Shown piece by piece: positions 25,716-39,126 of a stretch of DNA of 64,000 nt (position 1 is its first letter; every line of letters starts with the position of its first letter). Made by a program: the position numbers and the translations under genes. Where the stretch lies: NCBI GenBank assembly GCA_029224185.1, contig CM055190.1, forward strand, positions 16,805,320 through 16,869,319, read 5' to 3'. The notes beneath the pieces were generated by a model, which was given only the letters and a program-made list of their open reading frames with translations, did no database searches and had not been told where the DNA came from. The stretch is from Karalla daura. Lineage: Eukaryota; Chordata; Actinopteri; Chaetodontiformes; Leiognathidae.

Positions 25716-27521
25716 AAGACAGAAAGATAGCAAACGACAAATACATGTAGATAGGAATTTATCAGTGCATGAATAACATACAAAAACATAGTTCATGTAA
25801 CGCTGAAGGAATTGCAGATCATCTATGTAAAGGGTAGCAGCAGTTGTAAGAGAATTACTATTACTATTTACTATTATTGTGAGAAAAAAACTACAGACAA
25901 TGCATCTTGTTGTTTTGTTTGAGATTATCTGTGTTACTATTCACAGTGATAAAATACCCTACTTTCCAACAGCAAAGGAATAGAAAGTTCATTATGAGAG
26001 ATTTATATGTAGAGTTGATTCAGCATGTGAGAAGCAGCCTGCTGTGTTGGACAGAGTACATCGTTTAGTCAGACCTAAATGACTGAATTCCCAATCACAT
26101 TGTAAAACAGCTGCTGTTTAATTAGATTCAGCCAACAAAAGTATGTGGTTAGGTTTGAAGCAAGATCATGGCCTAAAGTAGGTATGCGGCTGTTCCATAT
26201 GTGCTGTAATGTAAGCATGTTGTGTAACTTAAGTGAGTGGCCTCCTGGGTGAAGCCCTGCGTTTATTTGAGCCATCCATCCATGTCAAGTTGTTGCTTGT
26301 TTTACTGCGTCACCAGACTTCCTCTTTTCTCTTCCCCTGCATCCTAACAATAAATGTCTCTGTGACCTCCTTCCCTCTTAGAACAGGTTTAGTCCAGTTC
26401 AAGCTACAGAGGATTGTAATTTTAGTTTTAAATTTAGCACCATAGCCTTTCACTATACTTAACTAGGTGCTTGCAGAGGAGAGACATAACCATTAAAAAG
26501 GTGAACGAGCAGCTCTTACTGGATGTCGGTTCCAAAGAGGAAATATTTTAAAGGGAGTTAATCTATACAAGTTGCAGCATGGCAGATGATATTCATTTAA
26601 AGTTATTCTATGCGCTGATTAAAGAGTAATCTGGGCAGTCCATATTCCTGAAAATGTATTTGCTGTTGCACATTAGTCATGTACAAACATCATTTTCGGG
26701 AGACTGAGTGGGTGAAACGAAATTGCTGCTCAGGATAATTGATCTGTCACTTTCAGACAGCAGTCTAAACATGTGATTTTAGACTCAGTTGTGTTGAGAG
26801 CCATGGTTGCTCCACCATGACTGAGCTACAGTAGATTTAATGCGCGTTTGTAATAAAACACTAATCTCAGTGTAAAGCTGAGTTTCCACAGAGGAGGATT
26901 AATAAATTCTTCCTCTAAAATCTAAAAGGGCACTGCAGTCCTACAGTATGCATTGATTTGTTGCTTCAACAAAAAATATAATTTAAGAGTAGAGAAACTT
27001 CTTTAATCTAAAGTGAAGAAAATAAATGGACTTAAGCTTTTCTATAAACATGACTGCGGTATTAAGAGGTGTGAAGCCAAAGTACTGCAAACACAATGTC
27101 ATATATCATGAAACAGCTGAGTTATGCAGCTGTGAGAGAACTGAAACAACTAATGGTGTAATTACATGCTTCCAGCAGGTTCTCACATGTTCGACCCAGC
27201 AGGAAACTCTAAGGCACATATGTCAAACACAAGGCCATGATGATCGCTTCATGTTTCCCACCACTGCTCAAAAACCTTATGGTTGTCTAAAGATAGAAGA
27301 TGGTGAAGCTTTAAAGGGTGCAGTGATCACATGATTTAACAATATAAAATTGAATGGTCACATCTTCATAGTTTTAAAGTTACAATGTATCTCGCCTTAG
27401 GGCAAAGACAATGCTGATGTGAGCCATGATGAAAGTGAGTTTGACACCCTCGCTCTAGGCCTTATCTTGCAGTTGTTACTACTGCTACTACAGTGCTGCT
27501 TCTTGTTGCACAGTTGTACAG

Positions 27522-27864
27522 CTCCATCCATGCATCCATTATCTTACCCACTACGATGTGGTGGGGGTCTGATGGAGTCTATCTACAGCTCACATAGGAA
27601 TACTCCCTGAGTAGCTCTTTGGTCCATTGCAGGGCACATACACCATTCACTCTCACTCGCACACCTAGGGGCAATTTGGAGTCTCCAATCGACCTTAACA
27701 TACATATTTATGGAGTGTGGGGGAAACCAGAGAACCCAGTGTAAACTCACACAGACACAGAGAGAACATGCAGACTCCACACAGAAAGGTTTGGTCTGAC
27801 TGGGATTCAAGCCGGTGACCTTCTTGCTGTGAGGCTGCAGTAATCAACTGTGTGGTCCTGGTGC
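27522..27864 (-). repeat. V-SINE-like SINE, copy 6 (most complete)
   Basis: On the minus strand the order is: head with CTCACAGCAAGAAGGTCACC, B-box-like GGCTTGAATCC (27803-27813), GTGTGGAGTCTGCATGTTCT, CTCTGTGTCTGTGTGAG, TGGTTTCCCCCACACTCCAT, GATTGGAGACTCCAAATTGC, then GGGTAAGATAATGGATGCAT as the tail. This is the copy with the clearest RNA polymerase III head. Confidence 0.75.
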
Positions 27865-28910
27865 ACATAATTATTCTATGAATTTATCAATATTGGGGAA
27901 TAATCCACTGGTGACTAAAAATCAACAATAACCTGTCTTGTCTGCTGTTTCCCTGCAGCAGATGGACACGGAGCCCACCGGGAGCCAGTGAGGCATGCAG
28001 GAGCCAGGCCTTGTGGCGCTGCAGAAGCAGCAACAAGGAGGAGCAGCACAAAGCTACAGTAACAGGGAGAGGGCATGTGCTCTGCCACTCTTTGCTCCAG
28101 ATTTGTCATCCAGTTCCCTCAGTGTTTCACCCAAAGTCTCTATATACACATTTCAACTCATAATGGAAAGCTTGACTTAAGTGCTATTTCTCATTGGGAA
28201 AACCTTGCATTCCATTTTCCCTGCAAACTACCTTCGTTACCCTTGGTGCTACATAAGTATTTCTATCTACTATAGTGTGTTGTTATAGTCTGCAGTCAGA
28301 CAATCCTAAGCGTGTGCATGCAAATTGTGAGTTAATCTTGTCTCTTAGATGCAGTAAGATAAGGCTCAATGACATGAAATGGGATCAAGCAAAACTTGAT
28401 GAAATCAGTCTAGATGAGATAAGATACCATGACATGAAATGAGAAGAAAGTGATCTGTGACAGGTCTCTGGGTAGAAGAAAGGTTGAATCCATCCCTTCC
28501 TCCAAGTCTTCAGATGTAAGTAATTGGATGTTAGAATAACAGTCGTTAAGATCTCAGTCCTAGTTGATCCGGCGACATCGACAGTTACTGGTGGTAACGT
28601 TAAAGGGAAAATCAATTTCACACATCAAAGTCTGTTTGCAGACCTCTGGGAGAACTACTGCAGATGTGAAAAAAAGAAGATATAAGGCCTCTTATGACTC
28701 TGCAGGGAGCAGTGCAAAGTTTGATGAATTGCCTCAAGTGATGTCACTTGAGTCAGCATCACTTGGGACTGAAAACTACAAGTCTGAAAACGAAAACAAT
28801 CTGTTTCTGACCTGTGCAGACTACTGACTAGTGACACATCCAATTTCCTTTCATATCCAATAAGTATGGTGTTGCCGATCCTGCTACAGTACCATATCAA
28901 TTGTACTATT

Positions 28911-29134
28911 TACCTCACAGCAAGGAGGTTTGCGATTGAACTGAGGGCCTCCTGTGTGGAGTTTGCATGTTCTCCCTGTGTCTGTGTGGGGTTACTCCAG
29001 GTACTGTGGTTTCCTACCACTATCCAAAAACATATCAATTGAAGATACTAACTTGTCAGTGAAAGAGTAAATGGAGTGTGTCTTTAGAGGGGACAGATGA
29101 CCAGCCCATGTTGTGTCATCATTTGCTGTATAAA
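28911..29134 (+). repeat. V-SINE-like SINE, copy 7
   Basis: CCTCACAGCAAGGAGGTTTG, GTGGAGTTTGCATGTTCTCC, CTGTGTCTGTGTGGGG and TTTCCTACCACTATCCAAAA follow the SINE order. The 3' part is weak and lacks a GGAT tail. Confidence 0.65.
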
Positions 29135-30743
29135 CTGAGTAGTAGAACTATCAGATTTTGGTTCATGTGAATCTGTGTGCCAGTGTGAGTGCAGACAGAC
29201 ACTTCTGGCACAGTAGTGTCAGGCCACACCATTGCTAATGGAACCACCACATGTGGAGAACAAAATTACTTTAAATGGCTGTTTCAAGGAAAAAAAAACT
29301 ATCATGAATTCTGTCAAAAATATAAATGAAGTGTGATTTCATAAAAACCTCTCAGATTATAACTGCACAATTGCACAAATTCTAATCTAATCAACCTCAA
29401 ATTAAACGAGGCAGCTATCGGCAGTTGAGTGAAGAAGTGCAGGTAAAAAAGGAAACCAACAGGTCTAATGTTGTCACTAAATTGGCATTTCATTTCTGCT
29501 GCACTGCTTCCATGTAAATTGGCATCTTGTTAGTCTTTGTTAATTGAACGTCTCTCTGCAGGCCTGCAGAGCTGAGCCCAGTCTCTGTCAAACTAACCAG
29601 ATCACAACAGAAAATTCTTGCAAAGGATCAAATGAGTGATGTAACGTGACAATAAAGACATTGCCCACCCATTGTTTTTCTTGCTGCCCTACTTTTGTCA
29701 AATGGTGCCGAGGGAGACTTGAGGTAGTGCTGCAGTAATTCAAGCTCTTATCCACATATAAGTAGAGGAAAAGAAAACACTTTGAACTCAGCAGGAACAG
29801 CAAACACATGCTAATGAACATGATGTTCTAGTACAGGCCTCTGGCAACAGGATTAAAACAATTTAAATGGAAGTAGAGAAGAGGAGATATCCACATGCAC
29901 AGGGATGATCACTGAAAAATACTGCACTGATGATTTGTACTTGGCCTGGTTGCATTGCCAACTAAATGATTTTCCTTATTAACTCTTTTCATGAATAGTG
30001 GAACCATTTTATTCACACAATTGATCCAATTCCAGTGTTATTTTTAGAGATTAGTTTTCCACAATTTGAATTTCAGTAAATACAGCACCGTATTTCTGCA
30101 AGCAATTATGCTTTGCAGGTCAAACAGTGAATACAGATGAAATTAAAATTAAATCTCTGAGGTTAAGGTCTATCGTACTTTCATGCACTCACTCAGCTAC
30201 ATTTTCTTGCTTGTGAATTTTCATCAAGGACATGGCTTAATGGGTAGCAGATGATCACTACATGGTCTTTTATATCAAGCCATGAGGACCAAACAGAAAA
30301 CTGTAATATGTAGCATTTTTATGAAACCTCTATGTCTTTTTATTAGTGCATGACACAAAGGGAAATAGTCTCTTATTTACCCACCTTGTTTTTCTGAAGT
30401 AATAGACACATCCATGATTACAGTGAATTGACCATCCTGCATCCCTCACCGGTGCCTGTGACCAGGGAATCAGGTTGTAATTGCTTATTTGACCAGGGTA
30501 GTTTATTTGTGATGGACCGTGATGGATACAACAGTGGCATAAAATTACATACAGTATAGACAGACAGCTAGGTCTGGTACAAAAGGTTGGAAAATGTCAT
30601 AAACTGTGTCTTGGTGTTGCAATAACAAGCAGCAGCAGAGCACAAACAGAGCCATGAATAATGTATTTACATCTACACACAAACAGCCCTTGCATGTGCA
30701 CACTAACTCACACACATATAGAACATCACATGCACGCGCACAG

Positions 30744-30744
<1 letters not shown>

Positions 30745-30808
<64 letters not shown>
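30745..30808 (+). repeat. (CA)n microsatellite
   Basis: Thirty-two uninterrupted CA units preceded by a degenerate CACGCGCACAGG lead. Repeat-derived His-Thr and Cys-Val frames on the two strands are not genes. Confidence 0.98.
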
Positions 30809-30811
<3 letters not shown>

Positions 30812-33800
30812 CAAATCATGTCAAATAAATGCTTGATTATAATGTATGAAATGTTTCTGATCAGTCAGCTGAAAAACTAATTTCATTTTCTCATTAGAAC
30901 TCTCTGCCTAAGGCTCATTCTCATGTCAGTGTTTATTACTCTGAAAACAGAAAATTAAAATCATCAGCTTGGTCAGAATCAGAGCTGTGAATCACTATTT
31001 ATGACTGAGAGAGAAAGAAAGTATTACAGAGTGGACAACAATTGAAGGAAGCCATCGCATTTTACTGAGCCAGTGGATTTATTGCCCACATGACCTTTCC
31101 CTCTGCAGAGATTTGTTGCTATGCAGTCATCCATCATGTTTCTAATTTGGCATAAGGTACAGTAGGTTAGAGAACATTTTCCATTAACTTAACAGTGTTT
31201 TGGCAAGTTAAGTGAATGGAGTGAGGACATTTTTATGAACAGCTAAAATATTTCCATTTGTACACTCAAATGCAATTTCATGTGTTTATGCATCATCATA
31301 GCTCATCACAACACACAAAGTAGTTCAGTTCCAGCTATTATAAACACAATCAAACCAATTTTATATGTAATATATTGTGAGTTCACTGGAGACACAAAAA
31401 GATCAACAAAAAACATATAAACAACATATAAAAATAAGAAGAAAAACACTGGTTTAGAAATCCTAAAGCAGGAACAGAAGACAAGATCAGCAGGTAGAAT
31501 AAAATAGAAATATTCAGTATAACTCTGCACATAAACATAATTCAATGCAATTTCCCATGGAGAGATAACCTCATTCTGCCAGGCAACAAAATGCATGTTA
31601 TTTTAGCCTTTGCTTTGGTTTTATAGCCTATGTAATCACCAGCTGTAGGTGTTACCCTTACAGCTCACACCAGTTTTGCAGTTGTTTAAAGTGAAAAATC
31701 TCAAATAACTTCACTGTATTCTACCTGCTCGGCAAGAAACAGCTCACAATTCAGTGAAAATATCTGCTAATGAATGCATCATGGCACTTTGTAGCTAACA
31801 AGTTGTATCATTTCAACAGGAGTTTCTGCTGATTTCAACGGTATTGTTGAGCAGTGGCTACTTCCTCTCTACCAAGGTGTGTGTGGATGCAGTGTTGAAA
31901 CCACAACGTGTGATGCAAAAAAATGGATGAAATGTAACATGACCATTCAGGCTAGGTACACATATGAACACATATAAAAAACATTTGTATTGCTCAGACT
32001 GTGATATGGATCATGTATGGGGAGCGGGATTGGGGCCACTTTTGCCTGCAGTATGAATGTAGCTTTAGTGAGTAAAAGTGTAAACACGTTTTTTCTAGGT
32101 TATATAATGTCAAATTTCATTATAGTATAAGTGCACACCTCACTTAAGTTACCCACGGTGTAAAACTAGGTTCCACTTTGTTCTAAATGGCACTTCAAAC
32201 ACACATTTTTAAGAAATTCACCAAAGGCAGAAAACCTCAGCTGGTATTGTTTTTTCAACCCCTTTTCTCTGGAATCACACATGTACATGAAAGCATACAA
32301 TAGATTCCAGTTTTTACTTTGTGCCATACAACATGCTGACTTGGTGTGAACTGCTGCAACACTTTCAACACAGACCCACAGCGGAAAAGCATATGGTGGC
32401 TCTGCTTTTAAGGATCTCAGCTTTTTTGTTTTTGGATGCAGCAAATGTTGATGTTGGATTTTTACTGCAGGCGGCTAAAGCCTCCAAAATAATTATGATA
32501 TGATTAAATAAAGATCAAACCATATGTTCCTCCCATGGGTGTTGATTAGTTATTTTTAAACATGGTTTATCTGACCTTACACCCCGCAGGCACACAGGCT
32601 CTACATGTATACTTTTTAATTCTGCTATGAAAATAAATACCAGGCTGGATAATTATTTACAAGGGAAAGGCTGAAACTGATGTAACTGGCACAGTTAGTG
32701 TTGGCTTTTGAAATTTGGACAAACATTTGAGCTACTGCTGTTCATTTCATTCTGCGCCGATGTTACTCTGAATGACTGGGGGCCACAAAATTGACATTTA
32801 TTCGAAGATGAATCAGATGAACTGGTTCTGAATCAGTTTAGTTCTGACTGAGTGACCACGCTCACAAACCACTGAGAAATACGTCTGCTCTGTTTTTCTC
32901 TGAAGGAGGTTTAGAGGCAGACAAGTAGGTAGGTAGTGACAAGGGCATTAGTGCAACTTAATACTAAAAGGATGTAGCAGAAATTAACTCACCGCGGACA
33001 AAACGACAGATTTTCTCTTCTTACATGATTTTGTACGGTGTTCCATTCACATCTTGCACCACCAACAAAACAAAGATGGTTGACTTACACTGCACTGTAC
33101 TACTGTTAATCAATAATAATCATAACTTATGATATAACAGGTGAGTAATGCTAACCCATCACATCTGACTGTGTCAAACAAACTGGAGAAGCATTCCCGG
33201 AGAAAGGATAAACTCTTCATTTGGTTTGCCCCAGTGATGTCACCCAATACTTTAGAATTAGGATGTGCAGGCTTGGCCCCTCCCCAAACAACTGACCTGC
33301 AACTTAGATCTGAGCAAAGAAGTAAATAATTCATCAAGTCTTGTTTGAACTCAAAGAAGCGGCCTAAAGAGAAAAGTGAAACTAACTCAAGGCTCTGTGT
33401 TTGCTTTAATGTGCTCATGTGCTTTGATGTGAGCTGTAACTTAATGCTGACACAAACAAACCCAAGATGGTTAGTGATGCAGTGCTACAACTGCCATTGT
33501 CTATTATAGAGAAACAAATATGTTGGACAGTCAACTGGCATAATGAATATGAGAAACATAAAAGCCATTTGTCACAATCACGTCATGATCATACCGTCAA
33601 AGTACAGTGGCTACAGATATGGTTTCTACACACCTCTACAAAGATGTACAGCCCTGACTGCTTTGTCTGCAACCTCATAAAGTTTTCTTCTTGAAGTGTT
33701 ACTGCTTGTAAAGAACATGTTGTACTCACATTGGACCAACATCTGGTCCTCGCTGGCTTGCTCTAATTATTGTCAATGGGGATACCTCAGAGCTTTTTAT

Positions 33801-34829
33801 CCCCTCATCTCATCTCATCAAGCAAACAGGCAGTTGTTAAGTGAAATGTAAACCATGCAGGTATAAACAAGTGCAGAGTTGCAGCCTCTCAGCCAACTTT
33901 GATGATTATCAGTCCGCCGATGTTGGTCAAATCTGACAAAATGTAAAATAGCATCTAGGATCAATGCTTCAAATGCTTCAGCAACACAAGTCAATATTTT
34001 CAGCCTTAATTTGTCAACCACAGGATTTTTATTTTCTTTTACAAATTCCTAAGGCATGATCATACAGTATATACAGAACACATTTCACTGAGACTGTTTT
34101 GACTTGGTTTGTTAGGGATTCTTTGTATTCAAGTGCAGTCGGCCAAACCTTTGCTATAAACAGACTTTATTCCACATCACAGAAACATGTGTCCTGACCT
34201 TTTCTCCAAGACCTTCCATTTATTTCCTAATACTGTTCCCCCTTGTGAGTTCCTCTGTTCTCATAGTCATAGAAAAGGTCAAAGCAAGCACTCATGTCTG
34301 ATGTCTGCCTGCTGAATTAGCTGTGTCACCTTTAATTTCTCGAGGATCAGGCCTCACTGCGCTGCCGGCTCTCATTTCACTGTGGTGTGTGCTCAGTATT
34401 CATGCCCTACTCGGGATAGCGATTGTGCTGTATATATGAATATGAAAGTATGATGACAAATAATACATTAAATATCTTAATTTAATACCTACTGTGGCTC
34501 CCCTGTCCAGCAGAAGCTGTGATGCTATAAATATTAAGTAGTAGTGCAGTATTCTTGCAGTGAGTGAGGCTCTGATAAACATTCTGTGTCATTCTCCACT
34601 TCTCATAGGGAGCAAAAAGGAAGTGCAGAGAGGTGAATATCCCCTACCAACACACAGATGTTCCAATAATCAGCCACAAGTCAAGAAAGAAAAAGTCTGG
34701 GAGTGATTTTTCATTAATCACCAGTGACAGAGAGAGCCCATTTGTATTGTTATGGAGTGAAATTCTGAATTTAGGACATTGTAAAGAAATGACCCGTTTA
34801 TGCATGAGAGCAGCCTCTTAGAGAGGGGG

Positions 34830-35000
34830 AGGGGGACGTGGCCCATCAAAGCTGTGTTGATCGATGACGCTGCCTCCGATTATGAGCACAGAATTAGCAC
34901 ATTAGGACTGTATGATAAATAGGCCGACCGGCGGCCGGTCCCCACATCACCTCAAAGAACAGCTATTGAGTAATTTGACTGCACCCACAGCTGATTTCAG
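34830..35000. promoter_or_regulatory. Candidate conserved non-coding element with a GC-rich short palindrome
   Basis: The block includes GTTGATCGATGACGCTGCC, AGAATTAGCACATTAGGAC and, at about 34923-34940, GACCGG-CGG-CCGGTC, a 6-bp inverted pair in an otherwise AT-rich desert. It has no open frame and no repeat similarity. Confidence 0.3.
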
Positions 35001-37805
35001 CAAACCAGCAGTGTTTGCACAGAGCCTCAGAGTTCCCCATATGTCCACGGTGTCAAGTTCATCCGAGCCACAAGGTGTGCACTGACAGGGCTGGATACAA
35101 TATTGGTATCAGATACAGTTTGCAACAAAAACATGACATGGAATTTATGAAAATCTGCTCAATTGATTGGTGGCAAAATATCTTAACAGTGCTGGGAATT
35201 ATATGACATGCAGCATTCCCACAAATGGGTATTTTAATTTAAGTGTTGTATTAAAATTGAGCAAATTACATCACCTGACAGACCTTTTGTGCAGTCTCTA
35301 ACAGAGTTCTCTCTTCTGTAAATCTCTTTATTGAATAGAATGATGGACAGTCCCAGTATGAGAGAGTAATTGGCTCAGTACAGAGAAAATAGACTTTGTG
35401 ACCTACCGGTGCCATAATTCCCCACTGGCTAACACAGTGGCTGTTAGGTGACTGACCCATCACTGCTGAGGTGGAGACAGAAATGAATTACTTGTCTTAC
35501 AAGATGATTTACAGTACCTAAACCAACTTGGTGTTAATTTGGCTCAAAGTCCCTGCACAGCTATGACCCAGGTGCAACTGTGGTCCTCTTCATTTGCCTG
35601 ATTAGACCTTGTTGTCTCAATACTCTGGACATGCACTGCTTTTCCTTCTCACCCTCACGTGTTTGGTAGCATTTCTTTCACTGTTAATCATTCTTATTTG
35701 AGACGTAATCTGAGGTAATGTTTGGAATGACTCCACTAATCAGCCTCTCACACATGGGTAGTTTCTAAACATCAGCAATTAAACATCAATCTGATTCCAT
35801 GTAGCGTTAAGGCTGTACAACGATGTAACTCTGTGTGGTTCTCGCAGCAGTTAGCTTTGTTGAGCTAACCAGCCACAGCAGCTGACATTTATCTCTTGTG
35901 ATAAGAGGACTCTCTGTGGTCTGTTGTCAACAGTATTGCTGCAGTAAAGTTGTGCAAGACACACAGAGCCTCACAGCAAACACTGAGCATGTTTTACGAG
36001 AAGATATTGTGCTACAGCACTGGGCAAAATGGGGATAATTGGCTACACAGCCACATCTGACGATGATGCTAGCTGAGATAAAGCTGGGACTGTCGAACTT
36101 TTTTAAACTGCTGACTGGCACAAGCCCTTTAATCAGTGATAATGTGAATTGATTTGGACACTTAAAACTCCTGCTACTAGGCTGCCTGTAGAAGTAATAA
36201 CTAGCATTCTTTCCTGATATGTCATTGTCATCAATCTAACGATGGCGTCAGGATGAACCCTGACAGCTACTGAGCCTTGCAAATGAAAATGAAAGTTATG
36301 AAAACAGATAACAGATAACACAGAGGGTCACTGGTCCATAGTCAACTATGAACTTGGAGCCCAATGTATTATGATTTGTCAACTCCTGGAAATGTGCAAA
36401 TATCTCAAATTTTCATCAACCAGAAGCTGCAACAGGGTGAATTGTGCTCACATCTGCAGGTGTAATGTTAAATGAAATGTTCAAATGACTATATTCATTG
36501 TATGTGATTTATCTTAACATCCATCTCCTTTGTTTCTGTTCTAGTCTTTCAAGCTGTCACTTTGAATCATTTACATCTGTGAAGCATATGATCCTTGGGT
36601 TGCCTTACAAACACATCATATAACCTGCTCCAACCTGCTCTTTTCTCTCTTGCTCGGACTGTGTCTGTCCTCTAAATATTTCAGCCATGTGTTGAGGATT
36701 CTGTGTGAGTCTGGAGAGCTGAACTCTGCTCGTGTGTGTGTGCCCAGAAACATTGGTTCATATTATAAACATCAGGTTGCATGGCCTTTTAGGACTAAAA
36801 AGGGCTGTAGGTGAAAATGTGTAGAGGCTAAGTGCAGACCCCTGGCACCCATCGAGACCCCGGCTCTGCTCTGTCCCTCCCCTTTAGCTGGCCCCATCTC
36901 TCTCTGCAGACTCTGAACAAAGAGAGGACCCAAACAATGGATCACTCTGAGAGCTGAATGGCTTTGCGGGTCAAGCACTAACCCCCCTCCCTCTTTGACA
37001 GAAACACAACCCACACTTGTTCTGCTGAAGAGAAGCTGACCCTCCCGGCTAAGAAATAATGAACGCTGCCTGGGCATTAAACTGATAAAACTACTGGGAC
37101 TGGAATCAGTTTGGCAGACAAATCACCTCTAATGGCGTGAGGCTGGAGCCTGTCTTCTGTCCTGTCTCCCCCTTCTTCATTACAAGCGTACTGTACACTG
37201 TCCAGGCATCCACGCAGCCATGTTAAGCTGCTCTCAGGAGTTCATGGCTCAGGACGTGACCTTAAAGAGCAGCAGGCTGCTCGCTCTCTGAGCATCGACC
37301 CTTTTACCTATCTATTCCTTTTTCTGTTTTGTGTCAAGGTGACTTGAATGGTGTCAGAAACAAAGAGGCCATCATGTTCAGGTGGCTGAAAAACGTGTCA
37401 GAGCATTATTTGTTAGGCAAATTGACCTATCAACTGCCAGAGGAGCCAGTGTTTATAAATAAAGGCTCTGCGTATGAAATCTCCTGCAGCATCAGTGGCC
37501 AACCCAAGCATTTGCATGTTTCATAGTCAAATTTGTTAAAAATACATTTGCAAATCATCTCTAGCTTTTTATTACACTGCTCTCACCAGCATCTGGAAAT
37601 GCAGGTAATGGCACTTAGGGTTGCAGATGACATTACAGGAACATAAGGGATTGATTTCCCACTACTTCACTGTGATTGTCTGAAGCTTCTTGTTCAAATT
37701 CCCTTACTTTGTAGCTACAAAAAAAGGACCATCTGGTACTCCGAGGTTGAGGAATTATTTCAATATTATGAATCATGCCAAAATGCAATTAGATCCAGGT
37801 CTGTT

Positions 37806-37862
37806 CATACTCAGCATAAGGTACGATAAGATAAAACTTAATTATCCCCATGGGGACAATGG
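37806..37862 (+). repeat. LINE-type 3'-end fragment
   Basis: GATAAGATAAAACTTAATTATCCCCATGGGG matches the common fish motif 'GATAAGATAAACTTTATTAATCCCC', found at LINE ends. Only this short piece is recognisable. Confidence 0.5.
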
Positions 37863-38039
37863 GCAAGCTCATCATCATTTGCTCATCCTTCCCTCCTCTT
37901 CGTCTTCCTCCACTTTACTTTGTCCCCTCTCAGGCCGCCGTTTAATCGCTGTATTGTATATTTCCTGTGTATACGGCTGCCGTGACACTTCTATGAGGCT
38001 CAAGCGGTGGTTTTACAGCTAACCGTCTGCATGGGCAGC

Positions 38040-38235
38040 TGAGGTCTGGAGGCATTCAAGCTGTTCGGTCTTTCACCTTCGCTTGCGGCCCCTCCCCCAG
38101 GTCAGCGGCCATGCATTACATCAAACTGGGCCTCACAGGGTCGAGGGACCGGTGCCAATCACTCCACAATGCAGCATAAAGCAGGGGCAGGCGGGGAATA
38201 TAAGCCCTGCAGATGCAATGGAAGCAAAATGTATT
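38040..38235 (+). promoter_or_regulatory. Promoter-like GC-richer block with CCAAT and TATA-like motifs
   Basis: CCAAT at 38155-38159, a GC-box-like GGGGCAGGCGGGG and a TATA-like AATATAAG near 38198 are spaced roughly as in a core promoter. No open frame of note follows. It could equally be a conserved non-coding element. Confidence 0.2.
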
Positions 38236-38413
38236 TCTATACTTTTGAAATAAAGCAGGTTATGTTTTCACACAGTTGATTGGTGTCTTTTTGGTGACTA
38301 TACAACCAGTTTTAATTTTGGTAGGGGAGTGTATGAGGATAAGATCTGATATACAGACTATTTGTGACTTTTCAGTTTAAGATTTCCACTTTTTTTCATT
38401 TAATGTAATGATA

Positions 38414-38416
<3 letters not shown>

Positions 38417-38467
<51 letters not shown>
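38417..38467 (+). repeat. (AT)n microsatellite
   Basis: Twenty-five uninterrupted AT units, a potential cruciform-forming tract. Confidence 0.98.
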
Positions 38468-38469
<2 letters not shown>

Positions 38470-39031
38470 ATTAAACAAAACAAGAAATTCTAATGGAAAT
38501 AATATCCATTGCAAAATAAGCCTAAGTTATCATTGAAAAGACAATTGGGAAGTTCATCTGAAAAAAAAAAAATCTATGTACATGAAGTGCCCCGTGACGC
38601 CAACAGGTTCTGTAAGTGCAGTATCAAGACTAACAAGTACTTTGCTCCTGATGTGTATCTATGGCTCTATCTGCATGTGCTTCTCTCAGCCGTCATACAG
38701 TGTGAGGAGAATCTCTCTCATTAGCCTCTGCTCCTGCACCCCGAGAGTCTGCTGCGTGAAAGAATCATCCTCTGCTTGAATCTATTATCACCTGATCCTG
38801 AGCTGTCTCCTCTCTGCCAGGCCTCGAGAACAGACCCAACGCCTCACGTTTAACCCTTCCATTGCTCTCTCCCTTAGCTGGATGGCATCCCATTCCTCTG
38901 ACTATTACCATGAGTAAATGTTTTTCCTCGCCCTTTCCGATGAGTAATTTTTGGTGTCTAAGTTATCTCTAACCTTTTCCTTCTCTCCTTTTGTTTGGCT
39001 TTTGTTTGGCAACAGCTGCTATCATGGATTT

Positions 39032-39057
39032 CTTCTTCTCTCTCTCTCTCTGTATCT

Positions 39058-39088
<31 letters not shown>

Positions 39089-39126
39089 ATGTCTGTATCT
39101 CTCTCTCTCTCTTTTTTTTTTTTTTT
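39032..39126 (+). repeat. Imperfect (TC)n tract ending in a run of 15 T
   Basis: TC dinucleotides with TGTA and TATG interruptions run to 39111, then T15 to 39126. A homopyrimidine tract of this kind can form triplex DNA. Overlapping Ser/Leu-rich frames are repeat translations. Confidence 0.95.

Noticed and set aside
30545..30836. Cys-Val and His-Thr rich frames on both strands
   Set aside because: Translation of the CA microsatellite.
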